Below, piece after piece: positions 42,917 through 55,389 of a stretch of DNA of 64,000 nt; the stretch's first letter is position 1; the number at the start of each line of letters is the position of its first letter. This DNA is from Impatiens glandulifera (taxonomy: Eukaryota > Streptophyta > Magnoliopsida > Ericales > Balsaminaceae), in assembly GCF_907164915.1 (NCBI RefSeq), contig NC_061868.1, positions 26,407,819-26,471,818 on the forward strand, read 5' to 3'. The notes beneath the pieces are model-generated. The model saw nothing but the letters and a program-made list of their open reading frames with translations. It was not told where the DNA came from and did not search any database. Position numbers and translations under genes: made by a program.

Positions 42917-44767
42917 TTGTGCGCTTGCCACCTCGATAGTTGTCTTTAAAAGACCGATGCGCGCAGTGGAAGACGAAGTAGGGCACAATGAAACTAGGAC
43001 AGTAGGATAGAGATTCCTTCGTCGGGAAGAAATAGGTAAATGATTGACTTGAAGAGGCATATTAATAACAGCCTATGCTCGTGGATATCTTCTACCTTCT
43101 ACTATGGATTAACCTATATCCATTCCTTACTCCAGGATATCACCGCTAATATAAAAAAGTACTTACTTGACCCGGCTTACCATTCTATTAAATGGAATGA
43201 AAGAGCTCTTAGGCTTGCGCCAACAGCGAATCCAGTTCATTCTGATAACTCTTATTAGGTGGACCGATTGGATACAAAAACGCGGATCAAGCAAGAGCTA
43301 TTCCGATCACGCGATCCCGAGAAAAGGCCAGGAAAAGATCGCTCTATTGAAGGTCCATTTCTATATGTTCGTGCACCCATTTCAGGAAGTGTTAACTTAT
43401 GAATTCTCTCTTTTCTTTCTAGTCTTGCCCCTTTAAAGGTGTCCAATGAGTTGCCTCTGACCCATGTTCATTTAGGGCCTAAAAAGCCCAAATCGACTAG
43501 GCCTTCGTCATTGATAATGCTCGCGAAACTTATAGAAATGGACATAGGTTAATCCAAAGTTTCTATGGTCTCCAGCAGAAAATTAGTGATAAGAGAACTA
43601 AGATGTTTTGGAGAGTCCACCTGAGTTCATTCGTTCATTTCTTTCATAGAGCTTGTGACAACAGGTACAAAGTACCAAGAGGTTCTTCTATCGAAAATCG
43701 TTGAACCAACATGTAGCGACTTGCCTAGATATCGTATTTCCCACTCCGTCCGTCGATCAAACCAATGATTCTCTTCTCAAAGATTACAGGGTGCTTCAGT
43801 GGCAAGATAGGGGGGTTTTTCAGGTGACTTACTGTTCTTTCAGTTCCAGGGACTTCCATATGTGAGAGGTTTTCGTGCTTTTGAAAAAAGAATTCACTAA
43901 ACCTCAAGACCAAGGAAAAACGTCTCGGTCCCTCGGTGACCGGAAAAGTAACTCTAGTATGAGTAAGCAAGACAATACCTCTAGCTCTGGCAAGTGAAAG
44001 TCCTTTTTTATGAAAAAAGTAAGAAGACGACCTTTCTATTAGGAGCTATAAGCGTATAAGTTGCCTTTACCTCTGTCAGTCCTCCAGAATCGTTTCTATC
44101 GCTGCCCTCAAAGTCACCGTCAGACTCTTTCCCTTAATAAGTCATCACATTTGGTTCTTTTTGATTCCCAGTTGCTATGAGGAACAAAGGATGAAATACA
44201 ATCGGTCTTACCGTTCCGTGGGAGGCTTGGATGAGATAAGTCCTATAATCGAGAGCGTTGGAGGTTAGGTCGGGATAACTTCCTCCCACCCGAGATTGGG
44301 TGAAAGTAAGCAAATTTCGTAAAATAAGGAGATCGTCTTTCTTTTTCCTCATTTGAATTAGCGACCTGCTTCCACGGTCTCAATTGATTCTACGTCTGCG
44401 TAGAAAAGACCTGCGTAGAAAAGACCAGCAGCAAGTAAGGAAGTAAGAAACTATGGAAGCAGTAGCGGACAGAAGGGTTAACATTTCAATATCGGGGCAT
44501 TGGAGTCTAGCATTCACATTGAAGGTTTGAAAGGAATTGGGCCATTTGCCAAAAAAGAGTATAGTTAATGGATGAGAAACAGGATATTGGAAGCGGGCAA
44601 GATGGTGATGAATTGCGATTTGTCTAAACCCTCGACCAACGACTTATTGCGACCTGAGGAGCACATGGTTTGTGGAGATTGAAGAAGAAGGTGAAGTTTT
44701 TGGATTATTAATCGGGAAAGAGGCACAGAAAGATGAGGGGCAGGGACTGCGTAGGCAATAACATGAA

Positions 44768-44885
44768 AGGCGAAATGGCGCCACCCTAGCCCATTGAGTG
44801 CTCTACCTCGGGCCATCGACATCATACGCTCTACTGAAATAGATTTCGCGGAAAACCAGCTATATCCGATCTTGGTTGGCCTATG
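44768..44885 (-). pseudogene. rrn26: Mitochondrial large-subunit rRNA fragment (domain II)
   Basis: The minus strand contains ATATAGCTGGTTTTCCGCGA and GAGGTAGAGCACT. These are the conserved LSU rRNA words found around E. coli 23S positions 810-880 (ATAGCTGGTTCTCCCCGAAA and GGGGTAGAGCACT). The version seen is that of plant mitochondrial 26S rRNA as I recall it. Sequence on both sides is not rRNA-like, so this is a shard. Confidence 0.8.
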
Positions 44886-46018
44886 CGAGGCTTCGCGGTA
44901 TGAAAGGAGTAATCGAAGACTGCCCGTCTGGTCTGCACTCGAAAAGTCTGACTGGCCCGTTCTGAACTGTACAGGATTACGAGAATCGAGACGGCCGATC
45001 AGGACGTTCAGATATACGGAACCTTCGACCAGGCATTCGACTTTTGTCGAATCACTTTGAGGACTAATTGACCTAAGATCGAGGAATGACGTAAAATGAT
45101 GGTCAGAGATCACCAGGGGAGTGAACTAAGAATAGCCTGCCTAGCTGCCTACAGAGAACGGCCTCGAAGATCTGGATAGATTTCCTTCCTTTCCGCGTAC
45201 GCTTTCAAGTAAGAAAGCTACCTTGCTTGCATTCTAGAAGAGGAGCGACTAGAAGACCAACCCTCTTCTTAGGGAAAAGAATGGCTAGGCCCTCCCTATC
45301 AAATGTAACTAACTACTGAAGAAAACAGATCGATCAAGAAGTAGATTCGGATAAAAGCTTTTCTCGCTGTACTAAACAAGCGAGTCCGGGACGGACATGA
45401 CTGATTCTAAGACTAGAAGACCACTGGAAGACACCCCGGACCAGAGCATGTCGTGAAAGAAGTCGGCTCGGTGACTGAGGGCTTGGACGTCACTTCTTCA
45501 TTTCTCTGTTTGGGGGTTCCTCAAGCTTAAGATGGTTTAGCTAACCGACCTGAACCCCCTGGTCGAGCTCAATTACATCGACCCTCACGGAGAGATTTCT
45601 CTAGATTGATTAGATTGTGTGTTGTGTGCGACCCCTCCCCCTCATCCAGGAGTATAAAAGACTGAGCTCTTAGGTAGTGAATCCCCTGGAAGGAGATAAG
45701 AGAACTGACTAGTCTACGGTTCGAATATTACTTGAGAGGATGTGTAAGGAAGGAAAACAAGCCCCTAAATCCTAAACGGATACGGAATCCTCGTAGTAGG
45801 CTGGATGTTAGTCTAGCCGAGAGAGGGCAGTCTTTAGAAGCAATAGGTTGGGAAAGCAAGAGAACGCTTCGCCTTTTCTTATCTTCTTCCGAGTAAGAGT
45901 AGCACAAAAAGAGTCGCATTAACAAAATAAGAAAAAATTGTTTCTTATAGAAAGGTTTATAGAAAAGGGCTATCCAAAATATCCTCCGCTTCAATGATTT
46001 TACAAGAAATACCAATGG
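44886..46018. other. Mitochondrial-like non-coding DNA between rRNA shards
   Basis: No gene recognised. Contains the repeat 45183-45240. ORFs on the minus strand overlapping the rRNA shard are incidental. Confidence 0.5.
45183..45240 (+). repeat. 58-bp dispersed direct repeat, partner of 59123-59180
   Basis: Four mismatches in 58 bp. The core AAGCTACCTTGCTTGCATT contains a small inverted repeat (AAGCAAG/CTTGCTT in the 59-kb copy). Confidence 0.88.
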
Positions 46019-46222
46019 ATGGTACTTTTAACCAAACAGCCCCAAAGGACAGGCTCTCTGTCCAAAAAGCTCTGCGTCGAACTTCAACCTCTCTGACTTG
46101 GCCACGCACGGGGCAACAGCCTCTGACGCCCCACACCATTGCGACACCGATTTGACTGTGAATTTTCCATTCGCAGACCATTTCCAGAACATCACGTCAT
46201 CACATCCATCCTCCTCTCTCAC
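46019..46222 (-). pseudogene. Possible LINE-type reverse-transcriptase zinc-finger fragment
   Basis: The minus strand reads DDVMFWKWSANGKFTVKS, matching the start of the zf-RVT domain that follows RT in plant non-LTR elements (W-x-NGKFSVKS). Similarity is lost after about 25 codons, perhaps by a frameshift near 46140. Confidence 0.4.
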
Positions 46223-46426
46223 ATAAGGGCGATGGTATAACGTTCTGGTCTGGTTCCTCGACCGGCGAAATCAAGCACCAGGGATTCTATGGCAAACCCT
46301 CTATCTCTACTCTATATGTCTAGTTTGTGAATGCAGCAGGCCTCATCAGCCCAGTTGAGGAAAGTCGGGATTTTTTGCTTAGTGACTTTTTAACTTCTCT
46401 GCCTTTCAATCGTACAACTTTTTCAA
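46223..46426. other. Unclassified DNA before the tRNA-Pro relic
   Basis: Nothing recognised. Confidence 0.4.
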
Positions 46427-46500
46427 ACCCGTGACAGGATTCAAACCTATGGCCCTCTGTACCCAAAACAGATGCGCTGACCAGACTGCGCTACACCTCG
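46427..46500 (-). pseudogene. trnP: Degenerate mitochondrial-type tRNA-Pro (UGG)
   Basis: The minus strand starts CGAGGTGTAGCGCAGTCTGG and carries the anticodon loop TTTTGGGTA with TGG. The D-arm, anticodon arm and variable region match native plant mitochondrial trnP. The 3' acceptor strand reads CACGGGT, so only three of seven acceptor pairs form, and the T-loop has TTTGAAT instead of TTCGAAT. It is probably not functional. Confidence 0.8.
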
Positions 46501-47394
46501 TCTCACTGGAGCATATAGATAGACCCGCGCCGGTGAGAGACTTTATATGTTCATCATAATTAATATTCTTTTAAAAAGTCTTTAGATTACTATTACTAGT
46601 TTTATATCATACTGGGTTGAGTTCTTCTTTCAGAGAGGTATCCTTACTTCATTTAAGTGGGCTAGAAAAGTATGTATATGATTGAACTACCTGTAGGTTT
46701 TAGAAGGAGTTGCAGCCGACTATTCCTTATCTGGATTCAATCGATTCCCGTTCTTTCTAATCTGCACTTTATCCCGAAAACAGGGAAAGAAGGTCAGATT
46801 AACCCCGAAAAAAGTTATCCAAAAATGGATTTGACCTAAAGTTTCAGGCTAAAGACTAAATAAGGAAGGAGGTAGCGAGAGCAAAGTTAACCTGTCACGG
46901 GGTCCCCCCAGTTCACTTTCTCCCAAAGCCTCCCTTGATTCGACTTTTGGCAGGCCATTGTCTAAGGGTCTAGGGGGCCTTTCGACCAAGGAGGCATTCT
47001 GGTGGGAAAGTCGACCACTACATAAGCCGCCATCAGTCCAGGAGAGAAGGAAGCTATCTTTCCGAGATACTATCATGTTAGTCAAGCTTTGGTATGTTCA
47101 GCTCGATTGTCTCCTATGTCTTCAAAGCTTGTGTAGTCGGACAAATGAGTATGAGTTCCCTGCGGGGGCTTCCCCTTCGGGGTATTTACACGTCTGGTCC
47201 GAAGCTGAAACTCAAGAAAGCTGAGTCCTCTCCGAACCGCAAGAGATAGTTGCCCATAATACGACTCACCAACTGAACTTGCCTCTATGGGAGGATCGCT
47301 CCGGGCAGGTTCGGATCACTTACACATGGGTTACTGGTTTTGGGCTTCTGCTTGGTGGAAATTTCAACAGCTGACTGGGCCAACAAAATAATGG
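46501..47394. other. Mitochondrial-like non-coding DNA
   Basis: No gene recognised. The part nearest 47394 may continue the rRNA shard, but I could not match it to conserved LSU words. Confidence 0.45.
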
Positions 47395-47516
47395 GAGAAG
47401 AACGAAGCTTCGTCTTTGTTTTTCTTCAAACCCCCAACCTGCTCTCGCTCGCCGCAACTAACGGGGTCTCGGTTGATTTCCTTTCCTTTAGCTACTCAGA
47501 TGTTTCAGTTCGCTAA
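47395..47516 (-). pseudogene. rrn26: Mitochondrial large-subunit rRNA fragment (5' domain I)
   Basis: The minus strand reads GCGAACTGAAACATCTGAGT, then AAATCAACCGAGACCCCGTT and GCGGCGAGCGAGAGC. This is the conserved segment near E. coli 23S position 160-230, in its plant mitochondrial form. GTTGCGGCGAGCG has T where the conserved word has A (GTAGCGGCGAGCG). The flanks break off, so it is a shard. Confidence 0.85.
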
Positions 47517-47869
47517 GTTTGAAAAGTCCAAAGAATTACACCTTGTAGCGCATCTATATGGCTGAAAGCGGACAAAAAAGTTGTTCCTCTAGCGTTACGT
47601 AGGCTTAGCTTAGCCTCTTTCTCTATCTACCCACTGGGTTGGCTCTGTTTCGCTTTCGAGTCATTGGAATCAAGCTCCAGCTGAACTGAAAGTTCCTTCG
47701 AGATCGATGTGCTGCTGGAATCTTCGGCGGGGGCACAAACACCCCTTTCAGATTTGCGAATGAAAGCTTTATTTGATGTGTTACATCGGTTCTCTGCTCC
47801 TAAGTGCGGCAGAGCCCCTTCCCGGCGATTTAATAATCGTTGGAAGCCTCTTGGAGAGCAGTCGGTTCC

Positions 47870-47977
47870 AAACTTAGGGGGCGCCCGCCTCCTCTTCAGA
47901 CGTGTCCTCGACAACCTGGCGGGAGTGCTTGGTCGCTGGGCTTTCCTTTTCCTCAACCAATTCGGTTGTGTCAGCCG
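47870..47977 (+). repeat. 108-bp dispersed repeat, inverted partner of 40378-40485
   Basis: See the partner. Orientation is opposite, so recombination between the two would invert 7.4 kb. Confidence 0.9.
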
Positions 47978-49325
47978 GTTTAACATTTTGTTATGAGCTG
48001 GCATGTTCCGCCTCATATGGCTCGTTGTCTTTGAAGAGACCGCCCATTCTTATTCATCATACGCCACGAGAAAGCCAAAACGAATAGATCTATACAAGGG
48101 TGAATGTTTTGATCGATATTTGCGGAGTTGATCATCCCTCTCGAAAACGAAGATTTGAAGTGCCTGGTTATATAAGATTCGAAAACTAGCGATATTACTC
48201 ATGTTCTCATGCCTATTTGGGGATCAAGGCATTGATAGCTAAAAGAGGGAGGCTCCCTGGTTGGTCCAATCAATTAATTAAGTATACAACCTTCTTGTCG
48301 ATTTGCTCCCGCATCAGACGAGATAAGAATGTCTTGCACTTGTCTCGCCCAGGAAGTGGAGCTTTTCTTTCGCAAAGAACTTATTCGTGCACAACAACTT
48401 ATTCTGATTCTTTTCGAAACTCTAATAGCCAGTTCACCGGCCGCTTCGGTGAATCACTTGAGCCCTGATACATTTTCGGTGTTGAACCTGGAGGAGTGGT
48501 TTGATCATTTTGTTTGATTTGAGGCGGGCTTGCTTGCTCTCATCTAAGAGAAAGGGTGTCCCAAAGGGCTTTCTCAGGAACCACGACAGCAGCAGCGGGC
48601 ACAACTACCGCAAAGTCGTAGCCCGCTAGTCGATCGAGCATTCCTATAGTTGACAAGGTCCTCCCATTGACCCCTCTATGCGGTGACTCCTTATAATAGC
48701 TTGGAACCTATGCAGTCGTAGGGAGAATAACACATAGGTCCTTTTAACCATTTGAACGTAATGCGATCTACTTTCTTGCCAGGCGATAATAGTACATTTT
48801 ATTACGATCCTTTGAGCAGCTCATCAGCAGAATGATAAAGTACCGCTTCACTAACTTCGGTTACTCGTGAACTCCGTTAGCTAGGCTAGGGTCCTTACCC
48901 CTCCGGGCGGTAGGCAAAGTTTCCAGCCCCAAAATCTGTCCACTTGCTTTAGAAGAGAAGAAGAACGAGCTCCAGCCCATCTTTCTATTCCCCATACCGG
49001 ATATTCCCTTCCCATGGAAGCAGGTGAAGCAAGTTGCGCGGGTGAAGCCATCAATGGAAGCAGCTGAAGCAAGTTGCCCACTTCACTAATTGAGAGTGGC
49101 TAGCTTAACTCTGAGGAAGAGACCGAAGAAATGGCAATGGAGTGAGAACAGTATGACCCTTTGCTTTAAGGTCAAGTCTCTCCCTAGAATGTACGGGAAA
49201 GAAGCAGAAAAGGGTAAAAGGCTGGGGCCCCGGAGAAGGCACAATACGTTCTTTTTATTCGACATTACCGGTAAAAGCATTGATTCTAAGTCTTTCCTCG
49301 ATCGGCAGCAGAAAAGAAAAAATTA

Positions 49326-49345
49326 GGTAGGGCGGCCGCCCTACC
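49326..49345. repeat. Perfect 20-bp palindrome
   Basis: GGTAGGGCGGCCGCCCTACC is a perfect palindrome, followed by a partial direct copy (GTAGGGCACC). Unusually GC-rich for its surroundings. Confidence 0.9.
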
Positions 49346-50202
49346 GTAGGGCACCTGTAGGGATTAGTGCGTGAGACCGCGATCCACAAAAGTATGGGAC
49401 TCGCCCTTTACTTGGGAATGTAGAGGGTATGATTATGGTGACATTAGTGGCTTATAATTCGAATAGCTTTCGTCTAAGTACCTCACCAGTAGAGGGAAAA
49501 ATGTAAATAGCTCAAATATGGATTCGGAGGCCAACTGATAAGCGAGGAAACAACTTTTCAAACTTATTAAGGGTCGGGGTACGTACATGATAACAAGGAA
49601 ATCCGACAAAATGTTCTTCCTCTAGCCGACCCACACCCCAAAAGCGTAGGGGAGGCACAGCCCCAACCTTTGGAGTGGTTCCCGAAGTATAAATATGTAA
49701 AAATGCTTTAGGATTATCAGAGAATTACCGCAGCAATTGATGGTATATCAGACTGGCCCGGAGAACCATGGATAGGAGACCCAAAGTCTTTTCTAGGATT
49801 GATGAGGTCGCGGTTTGGAACCCGAAATGGTCCTACCGCTCCGTGGGGGAGTACAAGCCATTCTATAACATTCTAAGTTGCAATCCTCTTGACTCCGGAT
49901 CCATCTAACGAAAAAGGATCTTGACCACCTAAGTCAACCTTTTTTCACCTTTAGACTGGAGTGCATAAGCCCCGAGAGGCGAGTACTACACGAAATCGTA
50001 AGTCAAGAACGGAACGAGCGAGCCTTGTCGGAGAAGCAGAGTGCCCTCGTCTTGCTTGATTCTGGCGAAGCAAGTGAATGAATCCCATCCTCTAGCGAGT
50101 TAAGTGCTTACGTCCCTTTCTAGGGCGCGCTAGCGCTTCCCGTAAAGGAGTGAGAGCTTGGAGGTTAGTTGAAGGTTCCTTTGAGTTCATGAGTGAAGTA
50201 AC

Positions 50203-50253
50203 TGGTCTTTTCAACCATGAATCTTAAGTCGCGGTCATGTCTCGCCCCCTAGT
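50203..50253 (+). repeat. 51-bp dispersed direct repeat, partner of 62869-62919
   Basis: Three mismatches in 51 bp (core CTTAAGTCGCGGTCATGTCT). Confidence 0.88.
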
Positions 50254-53200
50254 ATAAGCATGAGGTCCTGAGACAGACGACCTCTCAGATGGTGATCGGG
50301 TATCGAATCAATTAATCCCCCAAACCAACTAATCCGGGGAAGCTTAGAGACAGAATGACCCTATTTTTGTTTCGAAAGTAGGTAGGTTCTTTCGGATGTC
50401 AAAGTGGAGTCCAAGCCGAAGGGAAACTGAGCATCCTGTATGTATATGATCAATCAAAATCTATGTTATCGGGCATTGGAGCATCCTTCACATGAACCCA
50501 CGGGAGAGACGACCAGAGGGAGCGAAAGGATGGCTTTGGCCTTATTTGCTTTGGTCTTTCGCCAAGAGGTGCGGGATTCTCTGATCCAACACCAAGTGTC
50601 TATTCGGGACGGGGCAGGCATCCCACATACATGAAGAGAAGAAGAGAGGGGGGTTCCTTTAGCTGTCTCGTAACCCCCCCTCATCTGGTCCAAGAACCCG
50701 ACCTTCTATTTGTAAGCAAGGTATTTTCCCAGATCTTGAGTCTGACCACAGCCCAAGGTTCGACTTATCTCCTCTGTGAGTTGGGGATGCTACGAGAACA
50801 GAAAATTTGGGACTTTTCAAGACTAAATGACCGGGTGAGTGGAAAACTTATCTTTCGGTAGTAGTGGCTGCTCGCTCTTGCCTTTCCTTGTCCAACTGCC
50901 AGCGATTGAGATAAATCTTTCTCCTAGTGATTATCATTCCAAACTCGCTCGTGGGGAAAAGAACCTATAAGAATAAGCGAAGGGCAGGATTTCGTACAAT
51001 CAAGTATGTAACCCAAGAGGTATAAGTTCCTAAGCACTTGAAAAAGTCTCTTTCCTCTTACTCGAAGGCTTGAAAACTTTCTTGCCTTAGTGCTCGTTGA
51101 ACCCTTTAATTCTGTTGACTCTGAAACTTGATTTCACACTGACAGGTTTGAAGGAAATTTGATTAACTAACCTTTTCAAACTCTTTCGTCGAGTGCGCGA
51201 TCATGACATCGCGAAGGCTTCAATCGCAATATCTTTCTTCCCTTAGAGTGAGCCATGTGTAAATTCTTGTCGAGAATCATCCAGAAGGAATAGAGATTAA
51301 CTACTAAGTTAGCAAGACTACCCAGGAGTAGTGTGAGGCAGGTTGTGCCCCTTTCTCAAGATAGCTTACACCAATATATGCACCACTTGGAGATTGACCT
51401 TGTTTTTGATGGGATAGGATCGTCGCAAAGAACGTATTTGTCCACAACTCAGACAGTTCACTTTCTAATATCGACAATTGGCTTAGAGCCTGATTATCGG
51501 TCGGCTCCTCGCCCTATAATTCGTTTCAGTCTAATAACTAGAAAACCGCAAGGCCATGGGTAACAATTCCATAGTCAGCAAGATTCTTTCTTTTCCAAGG
51601 ACCTTAGAAGGAAGTAAAGCTATCAATAACAAGCCTACTGATATCCGTCCGGGTATCATCTGCAGGGGAACGAACTATCCCTCTTATCTTTGCCTCTCTT
51701 CGTCCTAGAGACCGTGCCATTCTGAAAGTCTATGTCATGGTTGGAATCTTCGCTGGGAAGGTCTTTTTAGGTCTTCCTCCGTCCTACAGCAAGCAAAGGT
51801 AAGAGGAAAGATGTTACGGGTACAAAGATGATGGAGGTCCTTCTTCCACCTCTGGATCCAGACAAGTCGAAAGCCCATTTATTTCTTCTTCTGCAGCGAA
51901 CCAATACGAGGAGGCGCAGTCGCCTGGGATGAATTCTGACAGCTCTTGCCGGGACGTTTTCTAACTTTAGGAGCACACATTGGCTAATTCCATCGAGTAG
52001 GTCTTTTGTCTAGATCTTCTCTTTCATACTTTGGTCAGTATAATTTGGAGGTTTGCGCACCTTCACTCGCGGATGAGGTCAGTCCCGGCCTCGGATTTCA
52101 TAATCTCAAGACTCGGTTAACTTAGGCTAATTCACTATTTTTCCTCCGCTCCGGATCCCCCGCGAAAAGAACAAGCGGACCATTTATCTTCGAGTCGAAT
52201 ACGTCTTGGATTCGTTTCAACCGATGTTGCAATCAACATAGGATTTTAATCAAATTGTCTAGTGAAATCCTTCCTCGCTTCGTCCATTTCTCTCGTTATC
52301 ACTCGAGCTCGTTCCTAAACCTTTCAGTCGAACCTCATATCTGCTCTCGAATCCGCTACATCGAATGCCATGTGCATAATTGAAAGTTAAACGAAGCCAA
52401 GAATAAAATCAACAAGAGAGGTTTTGGCTAGCACTATAGGGTCGCTTTTCTTTGGGGGGATAGTGAGCTTCTTCACAAGCTTATCCCCGCCCCGACCGGC
52501 TGCTTCTAGGTCTACCTTTCGCCCGGTATCATAATAAAGTAAAAAGTAACGATTAGAGTCAGTCCGGATAAAAGGAGGAATTAAATCCGCAGAACGGGAA
52601 GGCACGTACGGGACGGAGTTGGCTTGAGTAGGATAGGGATTCAATCGATTCATAGATGCGCCATATCAGCCCCAGGGAGTTCACCAGGTATAGGCTCAGG
52701 AAGCATGCTGCGAAATGATAATTTTCAATAGGCTTTTCTTTTATACTCGAGTTCAAATCATTGGTCCGGGATAAAGGAATGAGATCCTGAGGAAGACACT
52801 ATCTCGGTCTCGGTTTAGCATCATATCATATATCGATCTGTCTAATGTGAGAGAGAGAACTCATAAACAAGAAAAAGAGAACACAACTTTTCTAAAAAAG
52901 AACTGAACCTGACAGACACATTTTATCTTTCCTTTTGGGAGGGCACGGAGAGTAGTGGGTACCTCGTAGGACCTCGACCCGCCTACTCGGATCGAATGAA
53001 GCGGGTCAACCTCTTTTTGGCTTCAGCCAAACACTTTTTCTCCTTGGTCAAGCTTTCTACAAAAAAAGTGATATGAGGGTTTGCGGAGAGAAATCCTTTC
53101 TTTCTCGTCTACTCAGGGGGGTGCGGACACACCCTGGCACTCCAACTTCCAACGGCATGTAAGGGAAAATTGCTCTTACTTCCCAAAGGTCGAGTATCTT

Positions 53201-54014
53201 TAAACCCTAAATGCCCTATGCTCTTTTTATTCAATTCCTCCGCTTCTACCTGTGCCCCTGCGAGTGGTCTGATCAATCATAAGTATAGTCCAATCTCTAC
53301 TCTTTCAAATCGCTCTGTCCAAGTTGGGAGTCTGTCCACCAACTCCATTCCTCAGCAAAGTATTTCCCCTTCATCTTTTTGAAAAAAGCCGTTCCACGGT
53401 GATAAAGTCTCATCTTGTGTGAAGACATTGATAGCAATATGGGGGAAGTTCCCATCAGGCAAGGTTCTGCCTGACCCTACTAATAGGGCCCATTTAGTGA
53501 CTTTCGCGGTCGCCCTCACTGAACCAACTTGAATCTGAACTACGATTAATATCCAGTCTTACCGAAATCGGATTTCCTTTTCGTGCCATACTCACAAGGC
53601 TAGGTCTTAGACCTGATGAAAGAGGTTTGAACTTTGACTATCTTAACTTATATAAACAGGATATCATCGCCCGGTTGACTTTGAAGGCAGAAGAGCTAGC
53701 TCGACCATACATCGGAAGAGGGTCAATGTAATTGAGTCGACCACAGGGTTCAGAGCGAATATCTAAAAACGGAAGGAAGAGTTTCCTGAAAGAAGCACAT
53801 AGTGGAAAGCTCTTTCCACACGGGCACGCTAAACCCCTTTTTTTAACACCGATTTAATCGTAAGCTTCATCCTCAACTTCTTACTGATGGAACCCTCAGT
53901 TCTCCGGTCTTCGCTCGTATTCACGTGGGACAAGCCCCAGGTTCTAGAGTAAGAAATGCAACCAAGAAAGACATGGGCAATTGGCTCTCTTGTACCGTAG
54001 TGAATTTCCTTTCA
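50254..54014. other. Mitochondrial-like non-coding DNA
   Basis: No gene recognised. Contains the repeat 50717-50834. Short ORFs on both strands have no known motif. Confidence 0.5.
50717..50834 (+). repeat. 118-bp dispersed repeat, inverted partner of 60313-60430
   Basis: Nearly identical (one mismatch seen). It is the longest mitochondrial-type repeat in the window. Recombination between the copies would invert 9.6 kb. Confidence 0.92.
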
Positions 54015-54057
54015 GTAAGCGGGACAGTCCAGTGGAGTTCAAGCGCTCCTTTAAGCG
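54015..54057 (+). repeat. 43-bp dispersed repeat, inverted partner of 40208-40250
   Basis: One mismatch in 43 bp. Confidence 0.85.
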
Positions 54058-54782
54058 CTCCCCGCTATAACCACGCTCTCGCATGGGTTGCTTGCTCCGC
54101 TGTTCGCGCCTGCCTTCGCTGCTTTGATCACCATGGTTTATTTTGAAGAAAAGAAAGTTGGTTTCGAGGATTCATTGATTAGTACACCTTCCGGTTGAAA
54201 GAAAGGACTAGCATAGCTGGATGGGATGGGCAATCTAGGGCTAGCTGAACTAAGCCTCATCTGAGGAAGAAAGATTTGCAATTTCCGCTTCTTTCTTCAT
54301 TTTTTTCTTAAAATGTTTGAATAGGGGCAGGCAAAATAAGGATTCCGGTGGTTTATAGTAGAGCAAAGGCTAAGCATTCTAGGGCTTATGTCTTCTCCCT
54401 ACCGAAATCATTTTAGAACTTGACAGAAACTTGGGATTATATGGTAATCCGATAAATAGAGTATGGCTTCATCACTATCAGCAAACTTTTATTCTTTACT
54501 GGCCGTACGAATGAATACCTTAAAAGCAGAAAAGAAGCCCTGTCTATCTCCCCGCGTTTATGAGACCACTCACCATCACATCGGATATGGGGCCCGCTGC
54601 TTACGGTGCATGCCCGCCGGCCCAGCCTGCTTCTCGCCCGAAAGAATCGCGCTGTCGGAATCGCCCGGTTAAGTTGGACAGTAGTGACTCCCAAAAGGGG
54701 ACCGCTCCCACCTCTGGGAAACTTTAGTTATCCAGACATATTATTATATATTTTTCAATATGATGGCGAAAGCTGTTGAAAT

Positions 54783-54813
54783 TTCATATGGATGGGACCC
54801 TTATGAGCGAGCC
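54783..54813 (+). repeat. 31-bp direct repeat, partner of 57544-57574
   Basis: Identical copies (core GGATGGGACCCTTATGAGCG). A weaker copy, GGGGACCCTTATGCGC, is at 59034-59049. Confidence 0.9.
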
Positions 54814-55344
54814 AATCTTTATATGTTTTGACCACGTCCGTTCCCGCTACGAAGAGGAAATAAAGAGTAGAGGCCTTTTCGTTGCGGTTGTCTTGTGGTG
54901 ATTTTATTTATTGAAGTTGCTTCTGATTGGAGTAGTTTAGACGAGTTGATACAAGGGCATCCCCCAAGTCATAAATAAGGTTAGCGGCACAGTGGATAGA
55001 ACTAAAACCAAGGACTAAATCGATGGTACGGGAGCCAAAACTTTGCACCCAACTCTTAACCCTCTTTCTTATAGGCGGATTGAAGCCGAAGCTAAAGGAC
55101 TTCCTTCAAATCGAATAATACACCACTAGAACTCGGGCTAGGCAAAAAGAGAAGGAAAGCAAAAGGCAATACGCCTTAGCACAATAGCAATAAAGGATAG
55201 GGAGGGGGAAGGTCCAACCACCATCTTCTCTACTTGATTTGAGGAATTAGTCGGAGGTGAGTAGTAGGCCCACGATTGGTGGGTGTCAATTTGTTAAAAA
55301 TCCCCTCATCAAAGCTGAATAGAATCCGCCAGATGACCTCCCTA

Positions 55345-55389
55345 CTCGTATTTGATGGTCGGCGTGGCGATAGGCTTCGCTTCGTAGAC
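55345..55389 (+). repeat. 45-bp dispersed repeat, inverted partner of 60923-60967
   Basis: Identical over 45 bp in opposite orientation (core GGTCGGCGTGGCGATAGGCT). Confidence 0.92.

Larger units (their letters stand above)
39183..44767. other. Mitochondrial-like non-coding DNA, first block
   Basis: No gene recognised. Open frames here are short, occur on both strands and lack known motifs. It holds a copia RT scrap (39585-39632), one partner of four dispersed repeats (40208-40250, 40378-40485, 42850-42916) and otherwise unclassified sequence. The mosaic of short repeats is typical of plant mitochondrial intergenic DNA. Confidence 0.55.
47517..50202. other. Mitochondrial-like non-coding DNA
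   Basis: No gene recognised. Two plus-strand ORFs of 62 and 78 codons (48329-48517 and 49090-49326) have no family that I know. Holds the repeat 47870-47977 and the palindrome 49326-49345. Confidence 0.5.

Noticed and set aside
44565..45113. 182-codon minus-strand ORF
   Set aside because: It overlaps the rRNA shard at 44768-44885 and has no protein motif; it is most likely an accidental open frame.
48329..49326. Small plus-strand ORFs (62 and 78 codons) as mitochondrial genes
   Set aside because: No recognised ribosomal, respiratory or cytochrome-maturation protein; length is within chance expectation for this region.
49326..49900. Possible group II intron
   Set aside because: No domain V consensus (GAGC...GTTC-type hairpin) was found, and no exon of a known mitochondrial gene flanks it.
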